Shown: positions 1-8,532, counted from the first letter of the stretch. The stretch: 49,469 nucleotides of DNA from Acidobacteriota bacterium (GCA_021828285.1 JAKASG010000015.1:1-49469), one strand, 5' to 3'. Made by a program: numbers and translations. Notes: generated from the letters alone by a model not told the origin.

Positions 1-1433
1 CGGGTGGCGCGGTCGCGCTCATGGTTCGCGCGGTCGCGTTGGAGCCTGGTGCGGCGCAACTGGATGCCCTGCATCACCACGAAAGCTCCGAGAAGCATCA
101 CCAGCCCCGCCGCGGCCGCCACGCCGAGGCGGTGACGGCGCACGTATTTTTGCAGGCGATACCCGGCGCTGGCCGGCCGGGCCACGACCGGCTCATTATT
201 GAGATATCGCGTCAGGTCGGCAGCCAGCTCCGAGGGCGTCCCGTAGCGCCGGGTCCGGTCTTTTTCGAGCGCCTTCATGGTGATCCAGTCCAAATCACCG
301 TGAAGCAGGCTCATAAGCTGCCTGGGTTGCACCCCCCGGTTTACTGCGTTGGCCGAGGACGACTTGTTCCCCACTCGGATTTTAGTGCTCGGCCGTGGCG
401 GTTCAACTTCGCGCACTTGCCGTAGCACTTCATGTAATCCTTTCTTTGGGTCAAACGGCAATGAGCCGGTCAACAGAACGTAGAGCACCACGCCCAACGT
501 ATACACGTCGGTGCGCGTGTCCACGTCCTGCGCGCCGGTGTCCGCTTGCTCCGGGCTCATGTATCCCGGCGTGCCGACAAATAACCCAACCCGCGTTAAC
601 ACCGTTTCGCCTTCGATCGGCGCCGTGGTAGCTTTGGCCAGTCCGAAGTCAATGATGCGAGGGACCGCTTTGCCGTCCATGTCCACCACCAGGATGTTCG
701 CCGGCTTCAGGTCGCGATGAATGACGGCTTTCAGATGCGCGTGCTGCACCCCCTCGCAGACCTTGATGAATAGCTCCAGCCGTTCCCGGATATTCAGCTT
801 TTTCTGATCGCAATAATCGGTGATGGGAACACCCGGCACGTACTCCATCACAAAGTAGGGCTGGCCGTCGGGCGTCGAGCCGGCGTCAAACACCTTGGCA
901 ATCGAGGGGTGGTTCATGATGGCAAGCGATTGCCGCTCCGCCTGGAAGCGCTTAAGCACCCCTTCGTCGTACATGCCGACCTTGATGAGCTTCAATGCGA
1001 CCTGGCGCCGCATCGGCTGCGTCTGCTCCGCCAGCCATACCTGTCCCATGCCGCCTTCGCCAAGCTTTTGAAGCAGCCGATAAGGCCCAAAGGAGATCTG
1101 TTCTGCTGGTGAGGAGCCAGTTGCAAAGCCGGCCGAAGGGGAGGGCGAAGCTAAACCGGAAGTATCGAGAGTCGCGGCGGCGAGAGGATTCACCAATGCC
1201 GCATCAGTCAGGAGGGCCTTTTCCTCGGCGAGGCCTTTGGCCGCAACCTCTATCGCCGGCGCTTCAAGGAATTCATCGTCCTTCTCGTGTTGCGCCAGCA
1301 GCGCTTCCACAGCCCGCCGCAGTGCATCGTCACCGCCGCAGGCTCGTTCGAGAAAGGCAGCCCTCGCGCTCTCTTTCTCCTTGAGCGCGGAATAGCACAA
1401 GCTCTCGATTTTCCGCCAACGCTCAGGCTCCAT
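1..1433 (-). CDS. PknB-type membrane serine/threonine protein kinase, C-terminus cut by window edge
   Basis: Only the first 477 codons are inside the window. The N-terminus (MEPERWRKIESL...) is the helical lead-in typical of acidobacterial kinases. The kinase domain follows, with the glycine loop GEGGMGQV from about residue 125, catalytic HRDLKPAN at 239-246 and DFG at 262-264, so it should be active. A single hydrophobic segment at about residues 438-458 (AAAAGLVMLLGAFVVMQG) is a membrane anchor, so the kinase is cytoplasmic and the missing C-terminal part probably carries a sensor or TPR region. The ATG overlaps the last codons of the upstream ECF sigma factor by 11 bp, which indicates translational coupling and a shared signalling role. 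The substrate is unknown. The assignment is firm because all kinase motifs are visible. Confidence 0.93.
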   Translation of the reverse strand, partial: MEPERWRKIESLCYSALKEKESARAAFLERACGGDDALRRAVEALLAQHEKDDEFLEAPAIEVAAKGLAEEKALLTDAALVNPLAAATLDTSGLASPSPSAGFATGSSPAEQISFGPYRLLQKLGEGGMGQVWLAEQTQPMRRQVALKLIKVGMYDEGVLKRFQAERQSLAIMNHPSIAKVFDAGSTPDGQPYFVMEYVPGVPITDYCDQKKLNIRERLELFIKVCEGVQHAHLKAVIHRDLKPANILVVDMDGKAVPRIIDFGLAKATTAPIEGETVLTRVGLFVGTPGYMSPEQADTGAQDVDTRTDVYTLGVVLYVLLTGSLPFDPKKGLHEVLRQVREVEPPRPSTKIRVGNKSSSANAVNRGVQPRQLMSLLHGDLDWITMKALEKDRTRRYGTPSELAADLTRYLNNEPVVARPASAGYRLQKYVRRHRLGVAAAAGLVMLLGAFVVMQGIQLRRTRLQRDRANHERDRAT

Positions 1434-2007
1434 TCAGGCTTTCCCCGCTCAGCTCCAGGCGCAGCCAACTCTTGGCCATCTTCCAGTCGCGCATCACGGT
1501 GTCGCTCGAAACCTTCAGCACCTCAGCCGTTTCCTCCAGATTGAGCCCGGCGAAAAAGCGCAGTTCCACCACTCGGCTCTTGCGGGGATCAACCTTGGCC
1601 AAAGTGTTCAGTGCGTCATCCAGGGCGGCGAAATCCAAGTCCGTCGTTTTCGCGGCGTCCAAAGCCTCATCGAGGCGAAGCGGAGGGGTCTTTCCGCCCC
1701 GTTTCAAGGCCCGGCGGGACCTGGCCCAATCCGCCAGAATCCGTCTCATTGCCTGGGCGCATACGGAAAAAAAATGAATTCGATTTTGAAAATTGGTATG
1801 CGAGGCATCCACCAGCCGAAGATAAGCCTCGTTTACGAGCGCCGTGGTCTGAAGTGTGTGGCCGGGCGCCTCGCGCGCCATGTAGTACCGCGCCATGCGG
1901 CGCAGCTCGTCGTACACGATCGGCATGAGTTTATCGAGCGCGCTCTCGTCTCCGTCGTTCCATGCCTGGAGAAGTTGCGAGACCTCGCTGCTGGACGACC
2001 CTGCCAA
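1423..2007 (-). CDS. ECF-family RNA polymerase sigma factor
   Basis: A 194-residue protein with sigma region 2 (about residues 20-95, including YDELRRMARYYM and the stretch ending FFSVCAQAMRRILADWARSRR) and sigma region 4 (about 125-185, with the HTH in LNLEETAEVLKVSSDTVMRDWKMAK). It belongs to the ECF group (Pfam sigma70_ECF) commonly encoded beside serine/threonine kinases in Acidobacteria and Planctomycetes. No anti-sigma factor gene is adjacent, and the overlapping kinase gene is the obvious candidate regulator. That is inference from family context. The ATG is used because it opens the conserved N-terminus (SSEVSQLLQAWNDGD). Confidence 0.93.
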   Translation of the reverse strand: MAGSSSSEVSQLLQAWNDGDESALDKLMPIVYDELRRMARYYMAREAPGHTLQTTALVNEAYLRLVDASHTNFQNRIHFFSVCAQAMRRILADWARSRRALKRGGKTPPLRLDEALDAAKTTDLDFAALDDALNTLAKVDPRKSRVVELRFFAGLNLEETAEVLKVSSDTVMRDWKMAKSWLRLELSGESLNGA

Positions 2008-2046
2008 AGAAACCCCTCGCTGGTTCGCTGTGAGTCTAACACATTA

Positions 2047-2077
2047 ATTCTAAACGTGGTTAATTAATTCCCATCAA
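2047..2077 (-). promoter_or_regulatory. Possible promoter of the ECF sigma/kinase operon
   Basis: Reading the minus strand, TTGATG (2077-2072) is followed after 19 bp by TAGAAT (2052-2047), about 40 bp before the sigma factor ATG. The spacer is longer than ideal and the region is generally AT-rich, so this is a weak prediction. Confidence 0.3.
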
Positions 2078-2387
2078 CGCCGGCATTAGACTTCTTCATG
2101 CCCTCGGCTGCTTTGACAAAATAATTTCTCTACTCTTGCGGTTTTTCATCTCCCGTTTCCGCTTAACCAAGTAGGGGAGGCATAGGCCTGACCCGGATTT
2201 AATACCAGATTGGAAATCAAATCTCGAAATTCGGAAAGAATCAAGGCGAAGACAGACGGCAAGTAAAGGGCTGGTTGATCGTTTGACGGAGCGAATCCCG
2301 ACGGTCGCTTCCGTGCTGATGAGAATCCCGTTTCGTCGCAGTCACGGAAGCGTGCACTGCCGAACGCTATACAAAAGGAGAGTTACA
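2078..2387. other. Intergenic region before the lipoprotein gene
   Basis: About 310 bp without a supported gene. It lies between the divergent sigma-factor and lipoprotein genes. A frame that stays open upstream of the lipoprotein ATG lacks a ribosome site and reads as an arginine-rich non-signal sequence, so it is not taken as coding. TATACA at 2369-2374 could be a -10 element but has no convincing -35. Confidence 0.5.
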
Positions 2388-4709
2388 ATGAACCGAAAAA
2401 TTGAAAGCGTCATCCTCGCATTTTTGAGCTGCCTGGCTCTTTGTTTCCTTGCCAGTTGCGGCGGCTCGGGGTCGAACCAGTCAACTCCTCCCCCTCCCCC
2501 CACGGTGGCCATCACGGCGACGAGCGGAGGCGGGCAGAGTGCGGCGGTCAGCACGGCTTTTGCTAATCCACTGGTCGCGACGGTAACGTCGAACGGTTCG
2601 CCCTCGAATGGCGTGAGCGTGACCTTTACCGCTCCCGCTTCGGGAGCCGGCGGCGCCTTCACCGGCGGTAGCGCAACCGACACGGAGACGACCAATTCCA
2701 GCGGCGTGGCGACCTCACAGGTCTTCACCGCAAATACTACAGCCGGCGCTTACAGCGTGACGGCTGCGACTTCGGGAACGTCCACAACCGCCAGCTTCGG
2801 TCTGACCAACACGGCCGGACCAGCGGCAAAGATCACTGCGACTAGCGGAGGCGGGCAGAGCGCAGCGGACGGGACGGCGTTTGCCAAACCGCTCGTCGCT
2901 ACGGTCACCGATAGTAACAACAACGCCGTTAGCGGCGTTTCTGTGACTTTCACGGCTCCGCAATCAGGCGCCAGCGGCACCTTCGCCGGCGGTAGCGCGA
3001 CCGACACGGAGGCGACCAATTCCAGCGGCGTAGCAACCTCATCCGTCTTCACCGCCAACTCAACGGCCGGCGGACCCTATAACGTCACGGCCACCTCGGC
3101 GGGCTTGACGCCGGTCAGCTTTAGTCTGACCAACACCGCCCCGGTTGCATCAACCACCGCCGTCTTCTATCTGAGCGGACAAGAAATACCCAACGCCAAC
3201 AATGGAAGCACGATTAGCTATTATGCCGTCGCTGGGTCGGTGCGAATCGACGCCAATGGCAATGTCCTTGCCGGTGAACAGGACTATAACGACGGTGACG
3301 GAGTCACCTCACCTCAGCCTTCCGGCGACTCAATTACTGGCGGCTCGCTCACTTTGAGCAGTGCCACCGGCCAGGGAACACTCACCCTCATCACCAACAA
3401 CACGAAAGTGGGCGTGGCCGGCACCGAAACCCTCGGCGTCCAGTTTGCCAATCCCAAACACGCGCTCATCATGGAGTTTGATGGCTCGGCAACCTCCAGC
3501 GGAAGCATGGACGTGCAAAACATGGGCACGCCCAGCGGTAGTTTTGCCTACACACTTTCGGGCGTGGACAATTCCCGTCCCTATAACGCCTCCGCGAGCG
3601 GTGGCGTATTCGCGGTTACAGGTACAAGCGTGGCCGGTGTCGCCGACCAAAATGACAATGGAACGGTGACGCTCAACCAGGCTTTCACCGGAACTCTCTC
3701 GGCGGCGGATGCCTTCGGGCGGGGCACGCTCACGATCGCCGGCAGCACCAATCTGACTAACTATTACATCGTGGGCCCGGAAGCAATACGTCTGATTCAG
3801 GTGAATACGAACAGTGCCTCTGTCGGTTCCGCGTTCGGTCAAGGCGCCGGCGGCTTCACGAATGGATCGCTCGGGACCTCCGTGTTGGCTATCCAGGGCA
3901 ACCCGTTCAGCAATGAGAACGGCGCCCTGGCGCAGTTTTCTACGAGCAATCCAGCGTCCAACCCCTCCGACTTCACGGGAGTGGGAGACGACAACGAGTT
4001 GGGGAACGCGGTTCACAGTGCGCCGGCCGCGCCGTTTTCAGGGACCTATTCCATTGCCAGCAGTGGATACGGATCCATGACCTTGACCAGCCCGCTGGGA
4101 AGCGTCGACAAGTTACAGGTCTATATGACCGATCCCCTTCTCAACCTCAACGACCCGAATAACACGAGTGGCGGAGGAGGGGCTCTGGTCCTCGACATGG
4201 ACCCGCTTCTCTTCGGCACCACGGGAGTGATCGTTCCGCAAACGGATACCTCAATCGCCAGCTTCACCGGCAAGTATGCAATGGGGGCGCAGGATGGCAA
4301 TAACTTCGCAGCGTTGGCAAGCCCCAACTGCACCGAGTGCGAGTTCGACATGATCGCGCAAGGAACGGTTACTGGTGGTGTTTTGAGCGCAACTGGAGAC
4401 GTCAGCGATCCACTCCATACTCTGATGACCGGGACCGGGCTCTACGCCGGTTCTACCTTCAACGGAACCCCGAGCCCGGACACAACCCACCCTGGGCGCT
4501 ATTCATCGTTTCCTCTCGGGGCTGTGATCAACAGTGTAGCGGGAACCTTCAACGTGGTTATCTATCAAGCCAGCGGGGGACAGTTGTTCTGGCTTGACGT
4601 TGATTCCAATGGCGTGTGGCTGGGACCTCTGGAGCAACAGGGTTCACTGACTGGGCTTCCCGCGGTTGCATTGCCCGCGGCCAAGCCGAGGGTGAGGCGT
4701 ATTCCTTAG
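2388..4709 (+). CDS. Secreted lipoprotein with two tandem Ig-like repeats
   Basis: 773 residues. The start chosen is the ATG at 2388, preceded by AAGGAGAG and opening a lipoprotein signal (MNRKIESVI..., lipobox LASC with Cys24). A short Pro-rich linker follows. Then come two near-identical invasin/Big-like beta domains of about 107 residues (about 42-148 and 149-252), each with a variant of V(T/A)VTxx...GVSVTFTAP and SSGVATSxVFTAN. The remaining 520 residues are Gly/Ser/Thr-rich and look like further beta structure without a recognised catalytic motif. It should sit on the outer membrane or cell surface, and adhesion or a scaffold role is a guess. A frame extending upstream to 2283 is unlikely to be translated. 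A strong terminator lies 65 bp after the stop. Confidence 0.85.
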   Translation: MNRKIESVILAFLSCLALCFLASCGGSGSNQSTPPPPPTVAITATSGGGQSAAVSTAFANPLVATVTSNGSPSNGVSVTFTAPASGAGGAFTGGSATDTETTNSSGVATSQVFTANTTAGAYSVTAATSGTSTTASFGLTNTAGPAAKITATSGGGQSAADGTAFAKPLVATVTDSNNNAVSGVSVTFTAPQSGASGTFAGGSATDTEATNSSGVATSSVFTANSTAGGPYNVTATSAGLTPVSFSLTNTAPVASTTAVFYLSGQEIPNANNGSTISYYAVAGSVRIDANGNVLAGEQDYNDGDGVTSPQPSGDSITGGSLTLSSATGQGTLTLITNNTKVGVAGTETLGVQFANPKHALIMEFDGSATSSGSMDVQNMGTPSGSFAYTLSGVDNSRPYNASASGGVFAVTGTSVAGVADQNDNGTVTLNQAFTGTLSAADAFGRGTLTIAGSTNLTNYYIVGPEAIRLIQVNTNSASVGSAFGQGAGGFTNGSLGTSVLAIQGNPFSNENGALAQFSTSNPASNPSDFTGVGDDNELGNAVHSAPAAPFSGTYSIASSGYGSMTLTSPLGSVDKLQVYMTDPLLNLNDPNNTSGGGGALVLDMDPLLFGTTGVIVPQTDTSIASFTGKYAMGAQDGNNFAALASPNCTECEFDMIAQGTVTGGVLSATGDVSDPLHTLMTGTGLYAGSTFNGTPSPDTTHPGRYSSFPLGAVINSVAGTFNVVIYQASGGQLFWLDVDSNGVWLGPLEQQGSLTGLPAVALPAAKPRVRRIP
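2511..3143 (+). repeat. Two tandem ~320-bp coding repeats (Ig-like domain units)
   Basis: Unit 1 (about 2511-2831) and unit 2 (about 2832-3143) begin with nearly the same bases (atcac-gcgac-agcggaggcgg) and share long matching stretches such as accaattccagcggcgt. They encode the two Ig-like domains of the lipoprotein. The similarity suggests domain duplication and a potential for copy-number change by recombination. Confidence 0.85.
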
Positions 4710-4773
4710 CGGGCCCGGATCAAGGGCGAAGCCGGGATCATCCTGGTTTCGCCCTGAATCACCGGTTCCTTTC

Positions 4774-4803
4774 GTGGCGCACTTCGGTGCGCCACTTTTT
4801 TTA
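4774..4803 (+). terminator. Rho-independent terminator of the lipoprotein gene
   Basis: Perfect 9-bp stem GTGGCGCAC/GTGCGCCAC (4774-4782 and 4787-4795) closed by a stable TTCG tetraloop and followed by seven T residues. It ends transcription 65-95 bp after the lipoprotein stop. Confidence 0.92.
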
Positions 4804-4823
4804 TGTCCCGGCGGAGCGCCATG

Positions 4824-4945
4824 CTCCTGGGCGCGGGGGGATGGGAGAGGTTCATCGCGATCGTGATCCCCGGCTTGATCGCGATGTGGCGCTGAAAGTT
4901 CCTTCCGGAGCCTTTGCCGCCGAACTGCAGCGCATCGCGCGCATA
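4824..4945 (+). pseudogene. Relic of a serine/threonine kinase P-loop region
   Basis: Translation gives LLGAGG in one frame (from 4824). After a one-base shift at the G-run near 4840 it gives MGEVHRDRDPRLDRDVALKV, the glycine loop and VALK lysine segment of a PknB-type kinase (family form: LGAGGMGEVYRARDxRLxRxVALKV). There is no HRD or DFG segment. The match stops at about 4945, where M1-peptidase-like DNA begins. It is a short dead fragment. Confidence 0.7.
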
Positions 4946-5376
4946 GAATCTGTCCGCGATTCCAGTCAATCTCAAGAAGGAGGTCGCCGTAGTGCTCGCC
5001 TTTGAAGTCGGCGAGGAACAGCCCCTGACCTGACGGATCGCTGAGGTCTGACAGCATACGCGCCGCCAGGTTCCTCATCGGAGGATTGCCCTTCGACGCG
5101 TTCGCCCGCCAGGCGTTGAGGGCTCTTCTCGAATTTCGCCTGCGTCCGTGTGAGCGCCTGCGCCGTCGCGTGCGCGTTCCCATTCGCTTGCACGCGGACT
5201 AACTTCCGGAGCGCGCTCCACGTGTCGTTCGTGAAAAAGAAGACCGCGCTTTGGAATTTATCCACCAGCTTCGGGCCGCCGGTAAAGCGCACGATCTGGT
5301 GCTGATCAACCGAGGTCGGGGGGTCAAGCTCGAACGTTCCGCTGCCCTCGAAAACCGCCGCCACCACGCGGCCCGC
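4946..5376 (-). pseudogene. Decayed partial copy of the neighbouring M1 peptidase gene
   Basis: The 431 bp match 7471-7901 inside the intact M1 gene in the same orientation, starting at gaatctgtccgcgattcca and ending at the run ccgccgccaccacgcg-cccgc. Most of the copy is identical, with scattered substitutions and an extra G near 5120 that breaks the frame. It corresponds to about residues 78-220 of the peptidase and lacks the signal peptide and the catalytic domain, so it cannot be functional. It abuts a kinase relic on the left and a tmRNA fragment on the right. Confidence 0.88.
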
Positions 5377-5589
5377 AGAGTGGAACGAGGCGTCGAACAG
5401 CGGGCTGGCACGGAATTCGCCGCCTGAAAATTCCGGGCAAGATCCCGCAAGGGAGATCAGGCCAGCCGGCGATTCGTTATTGCCCGTTCCTGAGGGTTGC
5501 TGGCGAAATCCCAAGCGAACGAGATAAGCACGTAGTCTTCTGCACGCCAGGCTTTTCGGACGGGGGTTCGACTCCCTTCACCTCCACCA
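5377..5589 (+). ncRNA. ssrA: 3' part of a tmRNA gene (ssrA), 5' half missing
   Basis: The final ~75 bases match the tmRNA 3' domain closely: ATAAGCACGTAG, then TTTTCGGACGGGGGTTCGA, a T-arm with loop TTCGACT, and an acceptor strand CACCTCC followed by ACCA. Further upstream, ATCAGGCCAG, TTCGTTA, GCTGGCGAA and AAGCGAA follow the order seen in the last pseudoknot region of E. coli tmRNA. An open frame ending E-F-A-A-stop (stop near 5430) could be the tail of the tag sequence, but this is tentative. The partner 5' sequence (GGGGGTG plus D-loop region) is absent, because the DNA before 5377 is M1-gene debris. This is therefore a truncated gene or an attachment-site remnant, not a working tmRNA. 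Confidence 0.75.
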
Positions 5590-5620
5590 ACTCGCCACTC
5601 CTGTATCGCGGCGCCGCTCG

Positions 5621-8131
5621 CTATTCGCTGATGGTGCAGAGGACGCTGTGCGTGGCGTCCAGTTCGATCTTTTTGGGCCGGATTGGAAGCGTGATCTTGC
5701 CGGTTACGGTGCGCGACCCGGCGATGTTCATCATGCCCAAGAGCGCGAGCCCTTGCTTGAAAACGGCGTAAACCGGCACGGACATGCGGAAGCTGTCGGG
5801 GACGCCGGACTGGGTGACAGCCAACGTCAGCAACGTCTTGCCCCCGCCGGCGTTGCGCAGTTGGTACTTCAGATCGTAATGAGGCGCGCCTGTCCCATAG
5901 ACCCATTCGTTAAAGAACCAGTTCATCGGCTGGTGCATGTGTTTTTCAACGATGCGCTCGAAATCTTCCGTCGAAGCGTTCTTGCCCGCGTAGGTGCTCA
6001 CGTAATCGTGCATCATGGCAATGAAAGATGCATTGGGGTCCTTCGACCGGGGGTCTTCCATCAGCAGGCGGAGCATCTCGAGGACGTAAGCGCCCTTTCG
6101 GTAGATCAGGATGGTTGAAAGGTCGGGATCATGGTAGGTATCCGCCTGATAATTCAGCCAAAGGGGCGCAACATCAACGGGCCTCTGGCCCTCTGGATCC
6201 TTCGAGAGGAGCCACTTGCGGTCGAGGTCCCAAAAATCAATGTAGCTCTTCATGCCTTGGAATCGTACGATGTACTGTGCCGCGGAGAAATCCGCGAACC
6301 CTTCTGAAAGCCACTGGTCGTGATAGGTTTTCCAGCCCACCAAATGTCCCCACCATTGATGCGACATTTCGTGAACCGCAACCTCGTTGTAAAATTCGCG
6401 TTCTTCCGGCGAGCTGTAAAGCCCCAGCTCATTGAGCGTGGTCGTGTCGAGCAAGGAATCGTAAGGCAGGAAAATCAACATCGGCCAGCTCTGAGCGTAT
6501 CCGCGGACAGGTTGCTCGGTGACGGAAACCGTTTTGAAAGGCAAGGGTCCGTAGAGCAATTTATAAAAATCCATCGCTTGCATGCTGATGGCAGCGGCGC
6601 GCTTGACACTGTCGGCGGTGTTGAACCCTCCGAATTCGATTCCAGTCTGCGCTTCCACGTCTCCCCCGCCGGGCCCAGCAGCCAACTGCGCTTGGTTCGC
6701 CGCCGCTTCAATCCCTTTCAGCTCGTCAGGTACTTCTTTGCCGCTATAGGTGGTGACGGTGAGATTATTGGCCGTCAAAGCAGAGTGGACAAAATCGCCG
6801 TAATTGAAGCCCGCCACGGGAAACGCGATGGGCGATTTCCATTCCGTAACCAGCTCCCGCCCTTCCTTCCTCGAACTGATCAAGTCGCCAGTGGCGATGA
6901 ATTGGTATTCTTCCGGCGAATGAAAACGCAAATCGAACATCGTCCGGTCATCGAAGGCGCCGAAGCTCGGGTACCAGGATTCGCGCGAAGTCACGTAGTA
7001 GAGTCCGGTCCCGCGCTTGAAGATAATCCTGCTATCCTGGGTTGAATCTTCCTGGTAAGCAATCTTTACCGTGTATTCTCTGCCCGTTATTGCGGGCGCG
7101 GGCAGGACGAGCCACGGGTCGCTGTCGAGATCCCGCGCCTCCTGGATGAAGGATAGAGGCTTGCCAGCGCCGTCCGTGACGGAGGAAATCCTCAGCACGC
7201 CGTCGAGGTTGAGCGGCAGGACGCGCGGCGTTCCCTGGACGACCCGGAACTGCATCTCCGCTGTCGCCGCCAATTTGGGCGATATCCTGCTCTTTGAAAT
7301 GGCGGCATCAATGGTTTCGTTCGAACAATGGATGTAGAGCGGAGTGGAGTCCGGATGGCGGTCCAGCTCATAGTCGGTCGCGGTGTGGAAGCCCGCCCAC
7401 CATTCAAAATACTCGCCCAGGTGATAATGCAAGAGCATCACCTCATCGTCGTTGGATACTTGGGGCAAAAGAATCTGTCCGCGATTCCAATCGATCTCGA
7501 AAAGCAGGTCGCCGTAGTGCTCGCCTTTGAAGTCGGCGAGGAACAGCCCCTGGCTGGTCGGGTCGGTGAGGTCCGCCAGCATGCGCGCCGCCAGGTTCCT
7601 CATCGGAGGATTGCCCTTCGACGCGTTCGCCCACCAGGCGTTGAGGCTCTTCTCGAATTTCGCCTGCGTCCGTGTGAGCGCCTGCGCCGCCGCGTGCGCG
7701 TTCCCATTCGCTTGCACGCGGACTAACTTCCGGAGCGCGCTCCACGTGTCGTCCGTGAAAAAGAAGACCGCGCTTTGGAATTTATCCACCAGCTTCGGGC
7801 CGCCCGCAAAGCGCGCGATCTGCCGCTGATCGATTGCGGTCGGCGGGTCAAGCTCGAAAGTTCCGTCGCCTTGGAAAACCGCCGCCACCACGCGCCCCGC
7901 AACGGGCGCGGCAAAAGTGAGGTTGCCGCTCGTGAAGGTGAACGTCGCGGCATCGCGCTTGAAGACCACGCCTTCGGTCACGGCGCCTTGGTTGCTCCCT
8001 TGAAGCGCGCGAAGCTGGTGATAGACCTGAAGCAGTTCGGCCGAGGGTGCCGTCGCCAGGTCCTGCGGGCGCCCCGTGAGCGCACCCGCGCAGAGCAGGA
8101 GAATTGTCAATCCAGCTCTTAACCGTTTCAT
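5621..8131 (-). CDS. Secreted M1-family zinc aminopeptidase
   Basis: 836 residues from the ATG at 8131, which has GGGAGG seven bases upstream and opens a signal peptide (MKRLRAGLTILLLCAGALTG). An upstream in-frame ATG at 8176 lacks both. The catalytic signature HEMSH (587-591) followed by 18 residues and E610 (LSEGFAD) is the HExxH-18-E zinc site of gluzincin M1 peptidases, and the C-terminal part ends with a beta/Ig-like segment. It should be exported to the periplasm and trim N-terminal residues from peptides. The N-terminal ~300 residues are an extension beyond the core M1 fold, often seen in acidobacterial members. Part of this extension (7471-7901) is duplicated as a relic at 4946-5376. 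Confidence 0.9.
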   Translation of the reverse strand: MKRLRAGLTILLLCAGALTGRPQDLATAPSAELLQVYHQLRALQGSNQGAVTEGVVFKRDAATFTFTSGNLTFAAPVAGRVVAAVFQGDGTFELDPPTAIDQRQIARFAGGPKLVDKFQSAVFFFTDDTWSALRKLVRVQANGNAHAAAQALTRTQAKFEKSLNAWWANASKGNPPMRNLAARMLADLTDPTSQGLFLADFKGEHYGDLLFEIDWNRGQILLPQVSNDDEVMLLHYHLGEYFEWWAGFHTATDYELDRHPDSTPLYIHCSNETIDAAISKSRISPKLAATAEMQFRVVQGTPRVLPLNLDGVLRISSVTDGAGKPLSFIQEARDLDSDPWLVLPAPAITGREYTVKIAYQEDSTQDSRIIFKRGTGLYYVTSRESWYPSFGAFDDRTMFDLRFHSPEEYQFIATGDLISSRKEGRELVTEWKSPIAFPVAGFNYGDFVHSALTANNLTVTTYSGKEVPDELKGIEAAANQAQLAAGPGGGDVEAQTGIEFGGFNTADSVKRAAAISMQAMDFYKLLYGPLPFKTVSVTEQPVRGYAQSWPMLIFLPYDSLLDTTTLNELGLYSSPEEREFYNEVAVHEMSHQWWGHLVGWKTYHDQWLSEGFADFSAAQYIVRFQGMKSYIDFWDLDRKWLLSKDPEGQRPVDVAPLWLNYQADTYHDPDLSTILIYRKGAYVLEMLRLLMEDPRSKDPNASFIAMMHDYVSTYAGKNASTEDFERIVEKHMHQPMNWFFNEWVYGTGAPHYDLKYQLRNAGGGKTLLTLAVTQSGVPDSFRMSVPVYAVFKQGLALLGMMNIAGSRTVTGKITLPIRPKKIELDATHSVLCTISE
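7471..7901 (-). repeat. Parental copy of the 431-bp segmental repeat in the M1 gene
   Basis: This stretch of the intact peptidase gene matches the decayed copy at 4946-5376 in the same orientation, 2525 bp away. Here the reading frame is intact, so this is the functional or ancestral version. Confidence 0.88.
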
Positions 8132-8287
8132 CGGAACGCCTCCCGCGGGATGTTTCAACCCCTCCCCGGAACTCAAGAATCCGGGCCGAAATCCTGTGAA
8201 TTGCGCGTATCCTAGCGCCGCGCACCCGCGTTGTCAAAAGTATTTTCGGAGCGGCGTTTTTGCGTCCAGGCCGCGAGATGGCGGAAA

Positions 8288-8316
8288 CAAAAAGGGCGGG
8301 GAACTGGTCCCCGCCC
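8288..8316 (-). terminator. Terminator copy beside the groL fragment
   Basis: Stem GGGCGGGGA/TCCCCGCCC (8294-8302 and 8308-8316) with a five-base loop; read on the minus strand it is followed by a T tract. It is the same structure as the terminator of intact groL. Confidence 0.8.
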
Positions 8317-8358
8317 GTAGTTCTTGCCGATAGCTGAGAGCTGATTGCTTGCAGCTTC

Positions 8359-8523
8359 TCAGTACATTCCGCCGCCCATGCCGCCCGGAGGAGGTCCAGC
8401 GTGTTTATCTTCCTTGTCCGGGATCTCGCTGACCAGCGCCTCAGTGGTGAGGAGGAGCGAAGCGATGGAAGCGGCGTTCTGAAGCGCGGTGCGAGTGACC
8501 TTGGTCGGATCAATCACGCCGGC
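8359..8523 (-). pseudogene. Truncated groL 3' fragment
   Basis: Encodes the last 54 codons of GroEL, including the Gly/Met-rich tail ending GGMGGGMY and a stop at 8359-8361, but has no 5' part. It is not expressed as a chaperone and is evidence that DNA was inserted into, or duplicated from, the end of groL. Confidence 0.9.
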
Positions 8524-8532
8524 AAGATGTAC

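Larger units (their letters stand above)
8237..8523 (-). repeat. Left 287-bp direct repeat: groL 3' end plus terminator
   Basis: Matches 10674-10960 over its whole length with few differences, except a ~40-bp variable stretch just after the stop codon. It carries the last 54 codons and stop of groL (8359-8523), the 3' untranslated segment and a hairpin terminator. The match breaks abruptly at 8523, where foreign DNA starts. Confidence 0.92.

Noticed and set aside
2283-2387. Longer N-terminus for the lipoprotein starting at 2283
   Set aside because: No ribosome site there, and it would bury the lipoprotein signal; AAGGAGAG precedes the ATG at 2388.
5377-5700. Idea of a permuted two-piece tmRNA with the 5' half downstream
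   Set aside because: The DNA after 5589 is the end of the M1 gene on the other strand, with no GGGG-start or D-loop segment, so a truncated one-piece gene fits better.
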